Assembly (NCBI GenBank): GCA_963847665.1
Contig: CAWKAO010000003.1
Coordinates: 620,001 to 684,000 of the forward strand
Length of the DNA: 64,000 nucleotides
DNA from: CAWKAO01 sp963847665
GTDB taxonomy: Bacteria > Actinomycetota > Humimicrobiia > Humimicrobiales > Humimicrobiaceae
Reading direction: 5' to 3'
In this document: in pieces, positions 8,970 through 18,089 of the stretch
Position numbering within the stretch: position 1 is the first letter of the stretch
How the letters are laid out: every line of letters begins with the position of its first letter
The notes under the pieces: model-generated
The model's database searches: none
What the model saw: only the letters and a program-made list of their open reading frames with translations
What the model was told of the DNA's origin: nothing
Translations under genes and position numbers: made by a program

Positions 8970-10220
8970 ATGATTTCAAACTTAAAAGTTTTAAATACAC
9001 TTAGCTCTAAACATCAGCTCTTGATCAATAAATCTATAATACTCAATTATTTAATGGAAAACACTTCTGTCTCAAGAGCCAAAATAGCAACTGACCTTCA
9101 AATAAGCCCACCAACTGTATCCAAAATAATCGATGAGTTGATCTCGGAGGGATTTGTCATTGAAATAGGAAAAGACCTTTCCACTGGCGGGAAAAAAGCC
9201 ATTAGGCTAAGTTTTAATAATAAAAGTGGAAGTGTTATTGGTGTTGACCTTGGTAAGGATAAAATAAGGATAGTAAGAAGCGACATGGGGGGCCAGGTGC
9301 TTGAAAAACATGTAGGATTTGATATTTATTATAAGGATAAGGACTTATTAGAAAAAGTAATAAATGAGATTCAAATGTTTATTGATGGCATTGATTTAAA
9401 TGATGAAAATGGTAATGTTGAATTAAAGGGTATATGTATAGGAATTCCTGCTGATATAAATTCAGAAAGTGGTAAAGTGATCAGTTCATCTCTTTTTGCA
9501 GACTGGCAGGATTTAAATCTGAAGGAAATATTTTCAAAATATTTCGATATAGAAATATTTATTGAAAACAGTAAAAATATGGCAGCTATTGGTGAGAAAA
9601 ACCGTGGCGTAGGCCAACAATATAAGGATTTTGTGATTGTAGAAGTCGGAGAAGGTATTGGTGCTGGGATAATACTTGATGACCAGCTTTTCAGGGGATC
9701 GAGTTTTTCAGCTGGTGAAGTCGGTTTTATCATTGATAATAAAAAACAGATGTACTCTACCTATAAGATAAAAGGTGCCATGGAAAAAACGGCTTCTCCG
9801 AATATTTTAAAACAGAACATGATTAATGTAATTAAATCCAATAAAAGAACACTTGTCACTGAATTATCAGGGAATAATATTAATGATATCAACCCTTCAA
9901 TTGTTTGTAAGGCAGCACTCCTTGGGGATAAGCCTTCAAAAAAAATAATTAAAAATGTTGTTGAAAATTTATCGATTATAATATTAAACCTTACATTGAT
10001 ACTAAATCCTGAAATCATAGTAATCGGTGGAGACCTGCTGGAACTTCCTGAGGTAGAAAAATTGTTTATAGATCCCATTAAAGAATTAATAAAGAATATT
10101 GTACCGTTCAAAACTCCCATAGTTAAGTCAGCTTCTCTTGGGGTAGACGCAGGAGTCCTTGGTTGTTCAATTTTTGCAATAAGTAATATTTTAGGTACCT
10201 TATATCCTTATAAGATCTAA
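8970..10220 (+). CDS. ROK family transcriptional regulator
   Basis: A 416-residue repressor of the NagC/XylR type. The N-terminal winged helix-turn-helix (about 20-80) includes SRAKIATDLQISPPTVSKII as recognition region. The sugar-kinase-like ROK domain follows (VIGVDLGKDKIRIV near 92, and IVVEVGEGIGAG-type glycine motifs near 225-235). The zinc-binding cysteine cluster of ROK kinases is not obvious, as in many repressors of the group. It probably senses a sugar and controls its own promoter through the palindrome upstream, and perhaps the amino-sugar genes around it. The ATG is preceded by weak ribosome-site sequence. Confidence 0.88.
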   Translation: MISNLKVLNTLSSKHQLLINKSIILNYLMENTSVSRAKIATDLQISPPTVSKIIDELISEGFVIEIGKDLSTGGKKAIRLSFNNKSGSVIGVDLGKDKIRIVRSDMGGQVLEKHVGFDIYYKDKDLLEKVINEIQMFIDGIDLNDENGNVELKGICIGIPADINSESGKVISSSLFADWQDLNLKEIFSKYFDIEIFIENSKNMAAIGEKNRGVGQQYKDFVIVEVGEGIGAGIILDDQLFRGSSFSAGEVGFIIDNKKQMYSTYKIKGAMEKTASPNILKQNMINVIKSNKRTLVTELSGNNINDINPSIVCKAALLGDKPSKKIIKNVVENLSIIILNLTLILNPEIIVIGGDLLELPEVEKLFIDPIKELIKNIVPFKTPIVKSASLGVDAGVLGCSIFAISNILGTLYPYKI

Positions 10221-10241
10221 GGGCTGAGAAGAAATAGTTTT

Positions 10242-10292
10242 AAGGAGGTGATAGTTTGGTATTCTTAATTTATTAATAAAAAAGGAGGTGAT
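10242..10292 (+). promoter_or_regulatory. two orphan consensus Shine-Dalgarno sequences
   Basis: AAGGAGGTGAT at 10242-10252 and AAAGGAGGTGAT at 10281-10292 are full-length complements of the 16S rRNA tail. Neither fronts a normal gene. The first is followed by a TTG-initiated six-codon frame ending at 10276; the second has no start codon at normal spacing. The real site for the next gene is a separate AGAGGAGG near 10346. They may serve a leader peptide or ribosome-standby control. Confidence 0.5.
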
Positions 10293-10363
10293 TTTTATAA
10301 ATTAGTAGTGGGTAGTACGAACTTGGATTTTACATTAAATATTTTAGAGGAGGCAAATCTATA

Positions 10364-12509
10364 ATGAAAGAAGATAAGTACCCAAATCTTTTTAAACCAC
10401 TAAGGATCGGAAGTGTAGTTGCTAAAAATAGGATTAACTTTGAGCCTACAGCCATTAGTTGTTCCAATGCTGACGGTTCTGTAAGTGAACTGGATATAGC
10501 AGTATATTCAGAGATAGCCAAGGGTGGCTACAGTATGATCAATATTGGCGGGTGTACTCCAGATTCAAAGACCGGCCGGGTGACCGTTACCGGTGTAATC
10601 ATCGATGAGGATAATATGATACCTGGAATGGCAAGGCTGGCAAAAAGTATCCAGAAATATGGAGCACTTGCTATACCTCAGATACAACACCCGGGGAGGC
10701 AGTGCCCCATGCCTAAAGGTAGCTACATGTCTACCAACGATCAGGTGGTCAAGCTTCCATGGTCTGCGGGACATGAGATCGTTTTTGCAAATGCAGAAGA
10801 AAAAGGTAAAGAGATTAAAGCAATGTCCACACAGGAGATCCTCGAACAGGTTGAATTATGGTCTCTGGCCGCCTGGAGATGCCAGGCAGCAGGGTTTGAT
10901 GCAGTATGCCTGCACGCTGCGCACGGTTATCTTATGTCAGCATTCCTGAGCCCATATCTAAATCGTCGTATCGACCGTTTTGGAGGAAACTTTGAAAATC
11001 GTATGCTTTTCCCATTATCAATCATCAAAGAGATCCACAATAAGTGCGGAAATGATTTTCCGGTTATTGTACGTTTTTCTGCTAATGAATGGGTTCCTGG
11101 TGGAATAGATATTGAAGAAAGCAAAAGAATTGCAGTAGCACTGGAGGAAGGTGGAGCTGCTGCGCTTGATTTAAGCCAGTGTATTCAGGAGACTCCTGGC
11201 GCTGGTTTTGACCCTATGCATTATCAGGAGGGCTGGACAATATATTCTGCTGAAGCAGTAAAACCGCTCGTAAAGATACCGGTAATCATAAGCCATGCTC
11301 TAAGGCATCCGGATGTCTGCGAGAAAATAATTGCTGATGGCAAAGCTGATATGATCGGTATGTGTCGACAGGCACTCGCTGATCCTTATTGGCCTCTAAA
11401 AGTCCAGCAGGGCAAAGAAGAAAAAATCAGGAAGTGCATATCATGTCTTACAGGTTGCTGGCAGGAATCCCTCATGGCTAAGAAAGACATAGCATGTGCT
11501 GTCAACCCGAGTCTGTGGTGATCTGAACTTCTATAATATGGATAAAAGCCCGGCTAAGAAGTCCTTAAAGATAGCAATCGTAGGTGGCGGTCCGGCTGGT
11601 ATGGAAGCTGCACGATGGGCAGTCCTTCGTGGTCACAAGCCCATTATTTTTGAGAAGAAAAACGAACTTGGTGGAGCCATATTAGGTTGCTGCCTTGTTC
11701 CTGACAAAGACAAGATGAAATGGCAGGCTGACTGGTTAAGGTATGAGATCCGAGACCTTGGTGTTGAGGTTAAAATGGAACATGTGCCTACTGCAGAAGA
11801 GCTAAAGAAATATGATGTGGTCTTAAATGCCACAGGTGCAGTAAGTTATGTACCTGAAGCCAATGGATTAAAAGACAAAGTCATCTCGATGGAAGCAGCG
11901 TTCTCATGTCCAAAAGCCACATGTGAGTTTTATCCAAAAGGAAGTGGAAGAAAGGGTGTCAAGCTTGGAGAGAAAGTAATAATCTGGGGTGATCATTATG
12001 GCGCTGCAGACCTTGTTGCTTTCCTGGGTGCAGCCGGTAAAGATGTGACCGTTGTAACAGACAGGAAAGAATTTGGTTCAAGTGTAGAAGTAATACATAT
12101 GTATGTACTTAGGAAACGTATGGCCCAGGGTGATGCTGAAGCTCTCCATTCAAAACCATATAAATACCCGGTCAAGGTATTCCAGGGCTCGACCTTATAT
12201 AACATCGGTGAAAAAGAAGTCCAGATCATAAGTAATAACTTAAACATCACAAAAGTCCAAGCCGATGATATCGTAACATGCTACACGAGACCGAATACAG
12301 AACTTGCTGGAGTATTTGAAAAAGTCGAAGCTGCAGGAATACCAGTTGTAACAGTTGGAGATGCTAAGAGCCCAAGAAATCTTCATGCTGCAATTAAAGA
12401 AGCTGCATCCTTTATCCTTCAGCTTGAGCCTGATCATGTAATAAAGAATCCTAATGGTGCCCTTATTGATGATCTACCGATAGATGTTAAAGGACAGCTT
12501 GGTTTTTAA
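10364..12509 (+). pseudogene. Old Yellow Enzyme-type NADH:flavin oxidoreductase/2,4-dienoyl-CoA reductase-like, frameshifted
   Basis: Two frames (10364-11521 and about 11517-12509) make one protein of about 710 residues. The N-terminal FMN TIM barrel begins LFKPLRIGSVVAKNR and contains HAAHGYLMSAFLSP and the NRIDRFGGNFENR signature. A 4Fe-4S cysteine cluster (CISCLTGCW, then CAVNP) follows, then FAD and NAD(P) domains (IAIVGGGPAGMEAA). The order matches dienoyl-CoA reductase, trimethylamine dehydrogenase and BaiCD/BaiH proteins. The phase change, an extra base between about 11510 and 11521, falls just after CAVNP. If it is a sequencing error the enzyme is complete. It likely reduces an unsaturated carbonyl substrate. 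Confidence 0.85.
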
Positions 12510-12552
12510 TACAAAGGATCAAGCTGGAAAGTTAATAGTATTATTAATTAGT

Positions 12553-12561
12553 TTTGTTATA
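12553..12561 (+). promoter_or_regulatory. extended -10 promoter candidate before sugar-binding lipoprotein gene
   Basis: TGTTATAAT is a consensus extended -10 (TG, one base, TATAAT), 121 bases before the start of the substrate-binding gene. The upstream -35 is weak (TTAATA near 12532). The preceding gene ends at 12509, so an independent ABC-operon promoter here is reasonable. Confidence 0.45.
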
Positions 12562-12681
12562 ATTTTATAGGAATGTTGTTAGAGAATATAGATGCTTAAA
12601 AAGAAATCAAAATGAAGTGTTTTTACTCTGACAGCAGAATACAGGAAATAAAAACAGTAAAAAACTCTTAAAGGAGGAAAA

Positions 12682-13791
12682 ATGAAAAGATCACTATTAA
12701 TATTAGTAGTAGTGTCAGTGGTTATAGCTATGCTGGTAACCATCGGACTCAGTGGATGTAAGCAGCAATCTGCAGAGACTACAGCTGCAGAGACTACAGC
12801 TGCAGAGACTACAGCTGCCGAGACCACTGCTGCCGAGACCACTGCGGCAGAAACAACAGCTGGAAAGACATTGGTTTTTGGTAACCTTCCTACTGCGCTT
12901 TCAGATGAATGGAACGGTTACAGTGTTGAAAACTTTGAGTTTGCAGCAAAGACCAAAGGTGTAGATGTTCAGGTCATCGATGCAGGTTGGGATGGCGCAA
13001 AACAATTAGCTGATATGGAAGACCTGATAAGTAAGGGAGTAGATGCGATAGGAGTATTTATCTGGACACCTGAAAGTGGAGAGCAATACGCAACTATGGC
13101 AAAAGAAGCCGGAATACCTATTGCCTTTGAAAACACCAAACTGAGTTCTGACCTGATCGGGTATACATTCCAGGGAGATTATCTTTTCAACGTAGCCTGT
13201 GAATATGATAATATCGGTTATGAAGCTATAAAATGGCTCGATGAAAACTATCCTGGCGCGAAGATACTATATGTAAGAGGTATGCCTGGAATGGGTATTG
13301 TTGAAGCCTATGAAGCAGGTGTAGAAAAAGCTCTTGCTGAATCAACAAGTGGTACGACAGTTGCTATCAGGAAAGATACACAGTGGGATACACAGACTTC
13401 ACAGCCTGAGGTTACTGATGTAATAGCATCAGGTGCAGAGTTCGACGCTATTTTTGCGAATAACGAACCAATCGCACAGGGTGCATACAATGCATTAAAA
13501 GATGCCGGACTTGAAGGAACTATCCCGATTATAGCTACCGGTGGTGGGCCAACAGGACTAAAGCAGTTTGAACAAGGTATTATTGATGCAACAGTTGCAT
13601 CTCCAGTCAGTCTGCAGGGTCTCTGGTTGTTTAAAGCAATGTGGCTGTATGTATCAGAGGGTATTACACCTCCTGAAAAATTCATACCACTGCCTAACAT
13701 GGTAATAACAAAAGACAATCTTGATGAAAATATCCCATGGCCAGCATCAGAAGATATGTTCAAATATGTAGGTGGATTGGATTCCTGGTAA
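12682..13791 (+). CDS. sugar ABC transporter substrate-binding lipoprotein, RbsB-like
   Basis: A 369-residue ribose-type periplasmic-binding protein. A lipoprotein signal peptide ends LSGC with the lipidated cysteine at 26. Six perfect AETTA repeats (31-60) form a linker to the membrane anchor. The folded domain starts near 62 (KTLVFGN) and contains SKGVDAIGVF and FDAIFANNEPIAQGA segments typical of the family. A strong AAAGGAGG site precedes the ATG. The ATPase and permease genes follow, making a complete importer. The ligand is unknown; the nearby NagB-like and PIG-L genes suggest an amino sugar or related compound. Confidence 0.92.
   Translation: MKRSLLILVVVSVVIAMLVTIGLSGCKQQSAETTAAETTAAETTAAETTAAETTAAETTAGKTLVFGNLPTALSDEWNGYSVENFEFAAKTKGVDVQVIDAGWDGAKQLADMEDLISKGVDAIGVFIWTPESGEQYATMAKEAGIPIAFENTKLSSDLIGYTFQGDYLFNVACEYDNIGYEAIKWLDENYPGAKILYVRGMPGMGIVEAYEAGVEKALAESTSGTTVAIRKDTQWDTQTSQPEVTDVIASGAEFDAIFANNEPIAQGAYNALKDAGLEGTIPIIATGGGPTGLKQFEQGIIDATVASPVSLQGLWLFKAMWLYVSEGITPPEKFIPLPNMVITKDNLDENIPWPASEDMFKYVGGLDSW
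12772..12861 (+). repeat. 15-bp tandem repeat encoding AETTA linker
   Basis: Six tandem 15-base units encode residues 31-60 of the lipoprotein. The first copies are identical in DNA (GCAGAGACTACAGCT); later ones drift at third positions (GCCGAGACCACTGCT). Expansion by slippage is likely. Confidence 0.9.
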
Positions 13792-13839
13792 ACCGTTTCC
13801 AATAACTGATTATTTGGATTGATCATCAATCTTGAATTG

Positions 13840-13880
13840 CTTTGCGGTCTTATGTTCAAAAAGATCATAAGGCCGCAAAG
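13840..13880 (+). terminator. intercistronic hairpin between binding-protein and ATPase genes
   Basis: Fifteen-base arms (13840-13854 and 13866-13880) pair with only one G-T wobble around an 11-base loop. There is no T-run after it, so it is probably not a strong terminator. Hairpins here commonly protect the abundant binding-protein mRNA and lower expression of the downstream ABC genes. A similar element occurs at the same place in the second importer. Confidence 0.75.
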
Positions 13881-13927
13881 AATAAAATATCAAAGCTGAA
13901 ATAATAAATTATTTTTTTGGATATCAT

Positions 13928-15442
13928 ATGGAAAACAAGTTATTACAAAAAGAAAAAATATTAGATGTAAAAAACCTTTCCAAGGAATTTCCAGGAGTAA
14001 AAGCACTTACGGATTTCAATTTTGATCTTTATGAGGGAGAAGTGCATGGTCTGATCGGAGAAAATGGCGCGGGTAAATCTACATTTATAAAGTTATTATC
14101 CGGTGCCTTCCAGCCAAACAACGGGCAAATCACCATAAGTGGAGAAAAGCATAATTTTTTTACTCCCCACCTCGCACGAAGACTTGGGATCCAGACTGTT
14201 TATCAGGAGGATATTCTTGTCCCGGGCATAACTGCTGCAGAGAATATTTTTTTAGGGACCGAACTTGTCGACAGTAAAAAATTCTTTGTAAGCTACAGGA
14301 CCATGATAAACCAGGCAAATGAGCTTGTAGCGCAACTGGGCATTAATCTCAAGGTCGATGAGATATATGAAAGAATGAGCCCACCCGACCAGCAGTTTGT
14401 CAAGATACTTAAAGCCCTGGCCCAGAAACCAAAAGTTCTGATTCTTGATGAACCGACACAGGCTTTTAATGCTAATGACATAGGGCTTGTAATAAAAATG
14501 GTAAAGAATATCTCAAAAGAAGGAGTAGGTGTTATCTATATAGCCCATGACCTGGATGAGATAATTGAAGTTGCTGACAGGGTAACAGTCCTGCGCGATG
14601 GCATCGCTATTAAAACCCACGATAAAAGCAAAGAAACTTATGAACCTGACGATCTTGCAAAAGAAATGATCGGACGTCCAGTAGATCTTTTCTACAAGAA
14701 AAAAGAAAGTCCTGTGGGTGATTATGTCTTTGAAGTACGCGACCTTAAGCTTAAAGAATCTTCAAAGCCGATAAGCTTTAAAGTAAGACAGGGGGAAATA
14801 CTTGGTATAGCCGGTTTAAAAGGCGCAGGACGCTCAGAAATTGCAAGGGCGATCTTTGGTGCCTACAGAAAATATCAGGGAAAAGTCTTTTATAAAGGAA
14901 AAGATATTACTCCTTATAACCCTATACAGGCAGTTAAATCAGGAATCGCACTTCTTACCGAAAGTAAAAAAGTAGACGGCCTTTTTATGGGAATGCCAGT
15001 CGACCAGAATATTACTGCAGTAGGGCTTGATAGTATAGGAAAAGTATTTTTAAATTTAGTAAAAGAAAGAAAATTAGCTAGTGAATACGTAGAGAAATTA
15101 AATATAAAAACTCCGTCTTTAAACAAGGAAATAAAATTTTTAAGCGGCGGTAATCAGCAAAAAGTCGTTCTTGCTAAATGGCTTTTTAAAGGCGTTAATA
15201 TACTTATTGTAGATGAACCTACTCATGGAATCGATGTAAATGCAAAAACTGAAGTGTATGAGCTTTTTACAGAACTTGCTGCAAGTGGAAAGTCTATTAT
15301 TATGATTTCTTCAGAAATGCCGGAGCTAATATCATTAAGTGACAGGATAATCATAATAAGGGATTATGAGATTTCAAAGACGCTCGATAAAAGTGAGATA
15401 AATGAAGAAAATATTTTATCAGGGTTTATGGGAGGAAATTAA
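13928..15442 (+). CDS. sugar ABC transporter ATP-binding protein, RbsA/MglA type
   Basis: A 504-residue duplicated ATPase of a ribose/galactose-type importer. The first domain has Walker A GENGAGKST (about 43-51) and Walker B ILILDEPT, but its signature reads MSPPDQQ instead of LSGGQ. The second domain has the degenerate Walker A GLKGAGRS expected in this family, an intact LSGGNQQ and Walker B ILIVDEPTHGID. The mixed site pattern is normal for RbsA. The permease gene follows after 2 bases, so translation is probably coupled. Confidence 0.93.
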   Translation: MENKLLQKEKILDVKNLSKEFPGVKALTDFNFDLYEGEVHGLIGENGAGKSTFIKLLSGAFQPNNGQITISGEKHNFFTPHLARRLGIQTVYQEDILVPGITAAENIFLGTELVDSKKFFVSYRTMINQANELVAQLGINLKVDEIYERMSPPDQQFVKILKALAQKPKVLILDEPTQAFNANDIGLVIKMVKNISKEGVGVIYIAHDLDEIIEVADRVTVLRDGIAIKTHDKSKETYEPDDLAKEMIGRPVDLFYKKKESPVGDYVFEVRDLKLKESSKPISFKVRQGEILGIAGLKGAGRSEIARAIFGAYRKYQGKVFYKGKDITPYNPIQAVKSGIALLTESKKVDGLFMGMPVDQNITAVGLDSIGKVFLNLVKERKLASEYVEKLNIKTPSLNKEIKFLSGGNQQKVVLAKWLFKGVNILIVDEPTHGIDVNAKTEVYELFTELAASGKSIIMISSEMPELISLSDRIIIIRDYEISKTLDKSEINEENILSGFMGGN

Positions 15443-15444
15443 AG

Positions 15445-16434
15445 GTGTCAAATTCCAAAGAAATCAAACAAAACGGAAATAAGCCAGCTGCTCCTTCAAG
15501 AAAGCTGGGATTTTTTAACAGCCAGGTCTTTTACCTGGTTTTAGTGATAATTATTATAATAGTAATTGCCAGTGTATTAAATTCAAATTTTTTAAGCCTC
15601 AGGAACTTTTTAAATATCATGCAGCAGATATCCATACTGGGTATCCTTACGATGTGCATGTCTTTGCTGATGATATCCGGTGGTCTTGATATTTCAATAG
15701 GCAATATGACCGGGCTTATTGCCATTGTTTTTGCAAGAATGCTTTTATCAGGGAAAAACATTTTTCTTTGTGTAATTGTAGCTCTTGCCCTGGGCTTAAC
15801 ATTTGGTTTTATTAACGGCCTTATAATAGCTAAAAGTAAAGTCACGCCACTTATTATAACCCTGGGCATGAATTACGTCTTTCTGGGAATAGCTCTGATA
15901 GTAGGCGGTGGAAGACCACAGGCCATTACAGGCCAGTTTGAATTTCTTGGACAATCAAAAATAGGCGGTGTTGTACCTTTTGCCATAATTATATTTCTTT
16001 TAATATTTGCGTTTGCCTTTTTACTACGCAAATATACGAAGTATGGCAGAAGATTAAATGCTATTGGGGGCAACTCCCTTGCTGCATATCTTTCCGGGAT
16101 CAATGTCGACCTGCATGTGGTATCGATCTACACTTTATCAGGGCTTATAGTAGGTTTTGCTTCACTCATACTTATATCAAGATTGGGAATGGTCCAGGCG
16201 GATGTTGGGGCAAACTTTGCGCTGCAGGCACTTGCTGCTGCTATAATCGGCGGTATCACATTTGAAGGCGGTAAGGGAAGCCTTGTCGGTGCATTTTTTG
16301 GAGTGCTGCTTCTTGGCATCTTAAATAATGCATTAAACATAGTAGGGGTTTCATCATTTACCCAGACCATAATTTTAGGCGCAATAATAGTAGTTGCTAC
16401 AGTTATAAGCAACATAGGACAGATGAGAAGATAG
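15445..16434 (+). CDS. sugar ABC transporter permease, RbsC-like
   Basis: A 329-residue inner-membrane protein with about nine hydrophobic helices. It has the RbsC family segments GGLDISIG near residue 80 and GGITFEGGKGSLVGAFFGVLLLG near the end. The start codon GTG at 15445 overlaps the ribosome-site region of the ATPase end (GGGAGG). It forms the channel of the importer with the two genes upstream. The PIG-L deacetylase gene begins 72 bases later, suggesting that the imported substrate carries an N-acetyl group. Confidence 0.92.
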   Translation: MSNSKEIKQNGNKPAAPSRKLGFFNSQVFYLVLVIIIIIVIASVLNSNFLSLRNFLNIMQQISILGILTMCMSLLMISGGLDISIGNMTGLIAIVFARMLLSGKNIFLCVIVALALGLTFGFINGLIIAKSKVTPLIITLGMNYVFLGIALIVGGGRPQAITGQFEFLGQSKIGGVVPFAIIIFLLIFAFAFLLRKYTKYGRRLNAIGGNSLAAYLSGINVDLHVVSIYTLSGLIVGFASLILISRLGMVQADVGANFALQALAAAIIGGITFEGGKGSLVGAFFGVLLLGILNNALNIVGVSSFTQTIILGAIIVVATVISNIGQMRR

Positions 16435-16506
16435 AAAATGATATATAAATTTATTACTGCTGTTTTATAAATCAATATCAATATTATTTATGAAAGGTAA
16501 GTAAGT

Positions 16507-17208
16507 ATGAAAGTCCTAGCAATTGGTGCACATCCTGACGATATAGAACTGCTATGTGCAGGAACTATTATAAAATTTGCCCGGCTTGGTCATGAAGTCT
16601 ATATCTGTCATATTTGTAATGGCAACAAGGGAAGTAAGGTTTACTCTTCCAAAGAACTTACTGAAATAAGAAGAAAAGAAGCTATTGCATCGGCAAGCAT
16701 CATTGGAGCAGTTTCAATCTCTGCAGAAGTACCGGATGGAGAATTAGTATTAAGCCTGGATTCAAGAATAAAGGTGATCGACGTTTTAAGACAGGCGGAT
16801 CCCGACCTGGTAATAACACACAGTCCTGATGATTATCATTCAGATCATATAAATACAAGCAAACTTGTCTTTGAAGCTACATACCTTGCAAACCTTGGTC
16901 TCTGGAAGACAAAATATCCTCCTACAAGCAAGCTGCCCTTCTTATATTACATGGATACCATAGCCGGGGTTAATTTTACTCCAGATGAATATGTAGATAT
17001 TACTGAAACTATTGATACAAAGATCGAAATGATGATGAAGATGGAGTCTCAGCTTGGATGGCTTAAAGAAATGCATAATTGTGATTCTGCCGAATTTATA
17101 AAAACAGTCGCCAGATTCAGGGGGTTTCAAGCTAATGTGGGTTATGCTGAAGCTTTCAAACAGCAAAAAATGTATCCGCAGGGGCTCACAAAAAGAATAT
17201 TACCCTGA
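16507..17208 (+). CDS. PIG-L/LmbE family deacetylase
   Basis: A 233-residue zinc-dependent N-deacetylase of the LmbE/PIG-L family. The metal-binding motif AHPDDIE is at about 8-14 and the second ligand region HSPDDYHSDH near 115-124. Family members remove acetyl groups from N-acetylglucosaminyl compounds, and BshB, MshB and chitobiose deacetylases belong here. It sits directly after the sugar importer and 44 bases before a sugar isomerase gene. A decayed copy of this gene precedes the paralogous isomerase at 26 kb. Confidence 0.9.
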   Translation: MKVLAIGAHPDDIELLCAGTIIKFARLGHEVYICHICNGNKGSKVYSSKELTEIRRKEAIASASIIGAVSISAEVPDGELVLSLDSRIKVIDVLRQADPDLVITHSPDDYHSDHINTSKLVFEATYLANLGLWKTKYPPTSKLPFLYYMDTIAGVNFTPDEYVDITETIDTKIEMMMKMESQLGWLKEMHNCDSAEFIKTVARFRGFQANVGYAEAFKQQKMYPQGLTKRILP

Positions 17209-17252
17209 GTAAATAGATAAAATATTATTTAAAATAAGATGGAGGGGGAAAA

Positions 17253-18056
17253 ATGAAAAAGAATATTGGTGTGGTGACATCTACATATCCAAATTACAGT
17301 GGCAAGGAAGCAATTGAAGGCATAGCAAAAGCTGGTTTCAAATATATTGAACTGGCAAGTGCGCCTTCTTATTTTGAGCATATCCCCAGACCGGAAGAAA
17401 AAGTAAGCAGGGAAATAGTCGATAGTGTTTTAAAGGATTGCAGGGACCATGGGCTGGAATTGCAGTGTATTGCAGGACACACAAGATTAATGAAAGAAAA
17501 TTGTGTTGAAAACTTTAAAAAAGTCCTGGATTTTGCAGAGCTTGCAGGGGTGAGATTTGTGACTACAGATACAGGAGAAGTAAAAAACGAAGAAGATGAA
17601 AAGAAATTTTACTCCGATATAAGGGTGCTGGGTGATTATGCTAAGGGAAAAGGCGTGACTTTATGTCTTGAGATGCATGGAGACTGGTGCAATACAGGTA
17701 AGATCGGTGCTGAAATAATCAAGAAAGCAAATCATTCGAACGTAAAATTAAATTATGATACCAGCAATGTGATATTTTATGGCAATGTAAGACCCGAAGA
17801 GGATTTGAAATTTGCACTCCCTTATATGGGATATGTTCATTTGAAAGATAACGGAAGCGGAAAAGCAAAGGACTGGAATTTTCCTGCCCTGGGCGATGGT
17901 ATTGTAGATTTTGAAAAGATTTTTTCACTGCTTAAAGAATTTGATGGTCCTGGAAGTGTTGAGGTTGAATTTGATGGCAAGGAACGCTCACTGGAAGAGA
18001 TCAATGAATCAGTAAAAAAATCTTATGATTTCCTGAAAAATCATGGATGGATATAA
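17253..18056 (+). CDS. sugar phosphate isomerase/epimerase (xylose-isomerase-like TIM barrel), copy 1
   Basis: A 267-residue protein of the AP-endonuclease-2/xylose isomerase-like TIM-barrel family. Metal-ligand candidates are the glutamate in CLEMHG (near 139), aspartate in NYDTSN, histidine in GYVHLKD and the late glutamate in VEVEFDG. A strong GGAGGGGG site precedes the ATG. The closely similar copy at 26005 has about two-thirds identical residues by eye. The exact sugar is unknown. It is followed by a Gfo/Idh/MocA dehydrogenase, a common pairing in rare-sugar and inositol-type pathways. Confidence 0.88.
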   Translation: MKKNIGVVTSTYPNYSGKEAIEGIAKAGFKYIELASAPSYFEHIPRPEEKVSREIVDSVLKDCRDHGLELQCIAGHTRLMKENCVENFKKVLDFAELAGVRFVTTDTGEVKNEEDEKKFYSDIRVLGDYAKGKGVTLCLEMHGDWCNTGKIGAEIIKKANHSNVKLNYDTSNVIFYGNVRPEEDLKFALPYMGYVHLKDNGSGKAKDWNFPALGDGIVDFEKIFSLLKEFDGPGSVEVEFDGKERSLEEINESVKKSYDFLKNHGWI

Positions 18057-18089
18057 AATAAATAAATTTTAAATAGCAGGAGGAAAGTA

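Noticed and set aside
10307..10363. An 18-codon GTG frame ending at the OYE start
   Set aside because: It is 17 bases from the nearest Shine-Dalgarno and encodes nothing recognisable; the overlap with the ATG is probably coincidental.
1805..11521. Programmed +1 frameshifting at TGA in the M24 and OYE genes, as in prfB
   Set aside because: Both sites have TGA followed by a readable +1 frame, but in nagA, the amidohydrolase and the aminotransferase the shift clearly lies before any stop, and no slippery CTT-TGA or internal Shine-Dalgarno is present. A common cause (extra bases) is simpler.
12543..12555. A possible ROK half-site (TTAGTTTTGTT-like) before the sugar-binding protein gene
   Set aside because: Only one half-site is present and no symmetric partner, so in AT-rich sequence it is not distinguishable from chance.
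12772..12861. Direct repeats that look like a short CRISPR-like array
   Set aside because: Units are 15 bases without spacers, in frame, and encode a lipoprotein linker. The 18-bp repeats at 42073 are likewise coding. No cas genes are present.
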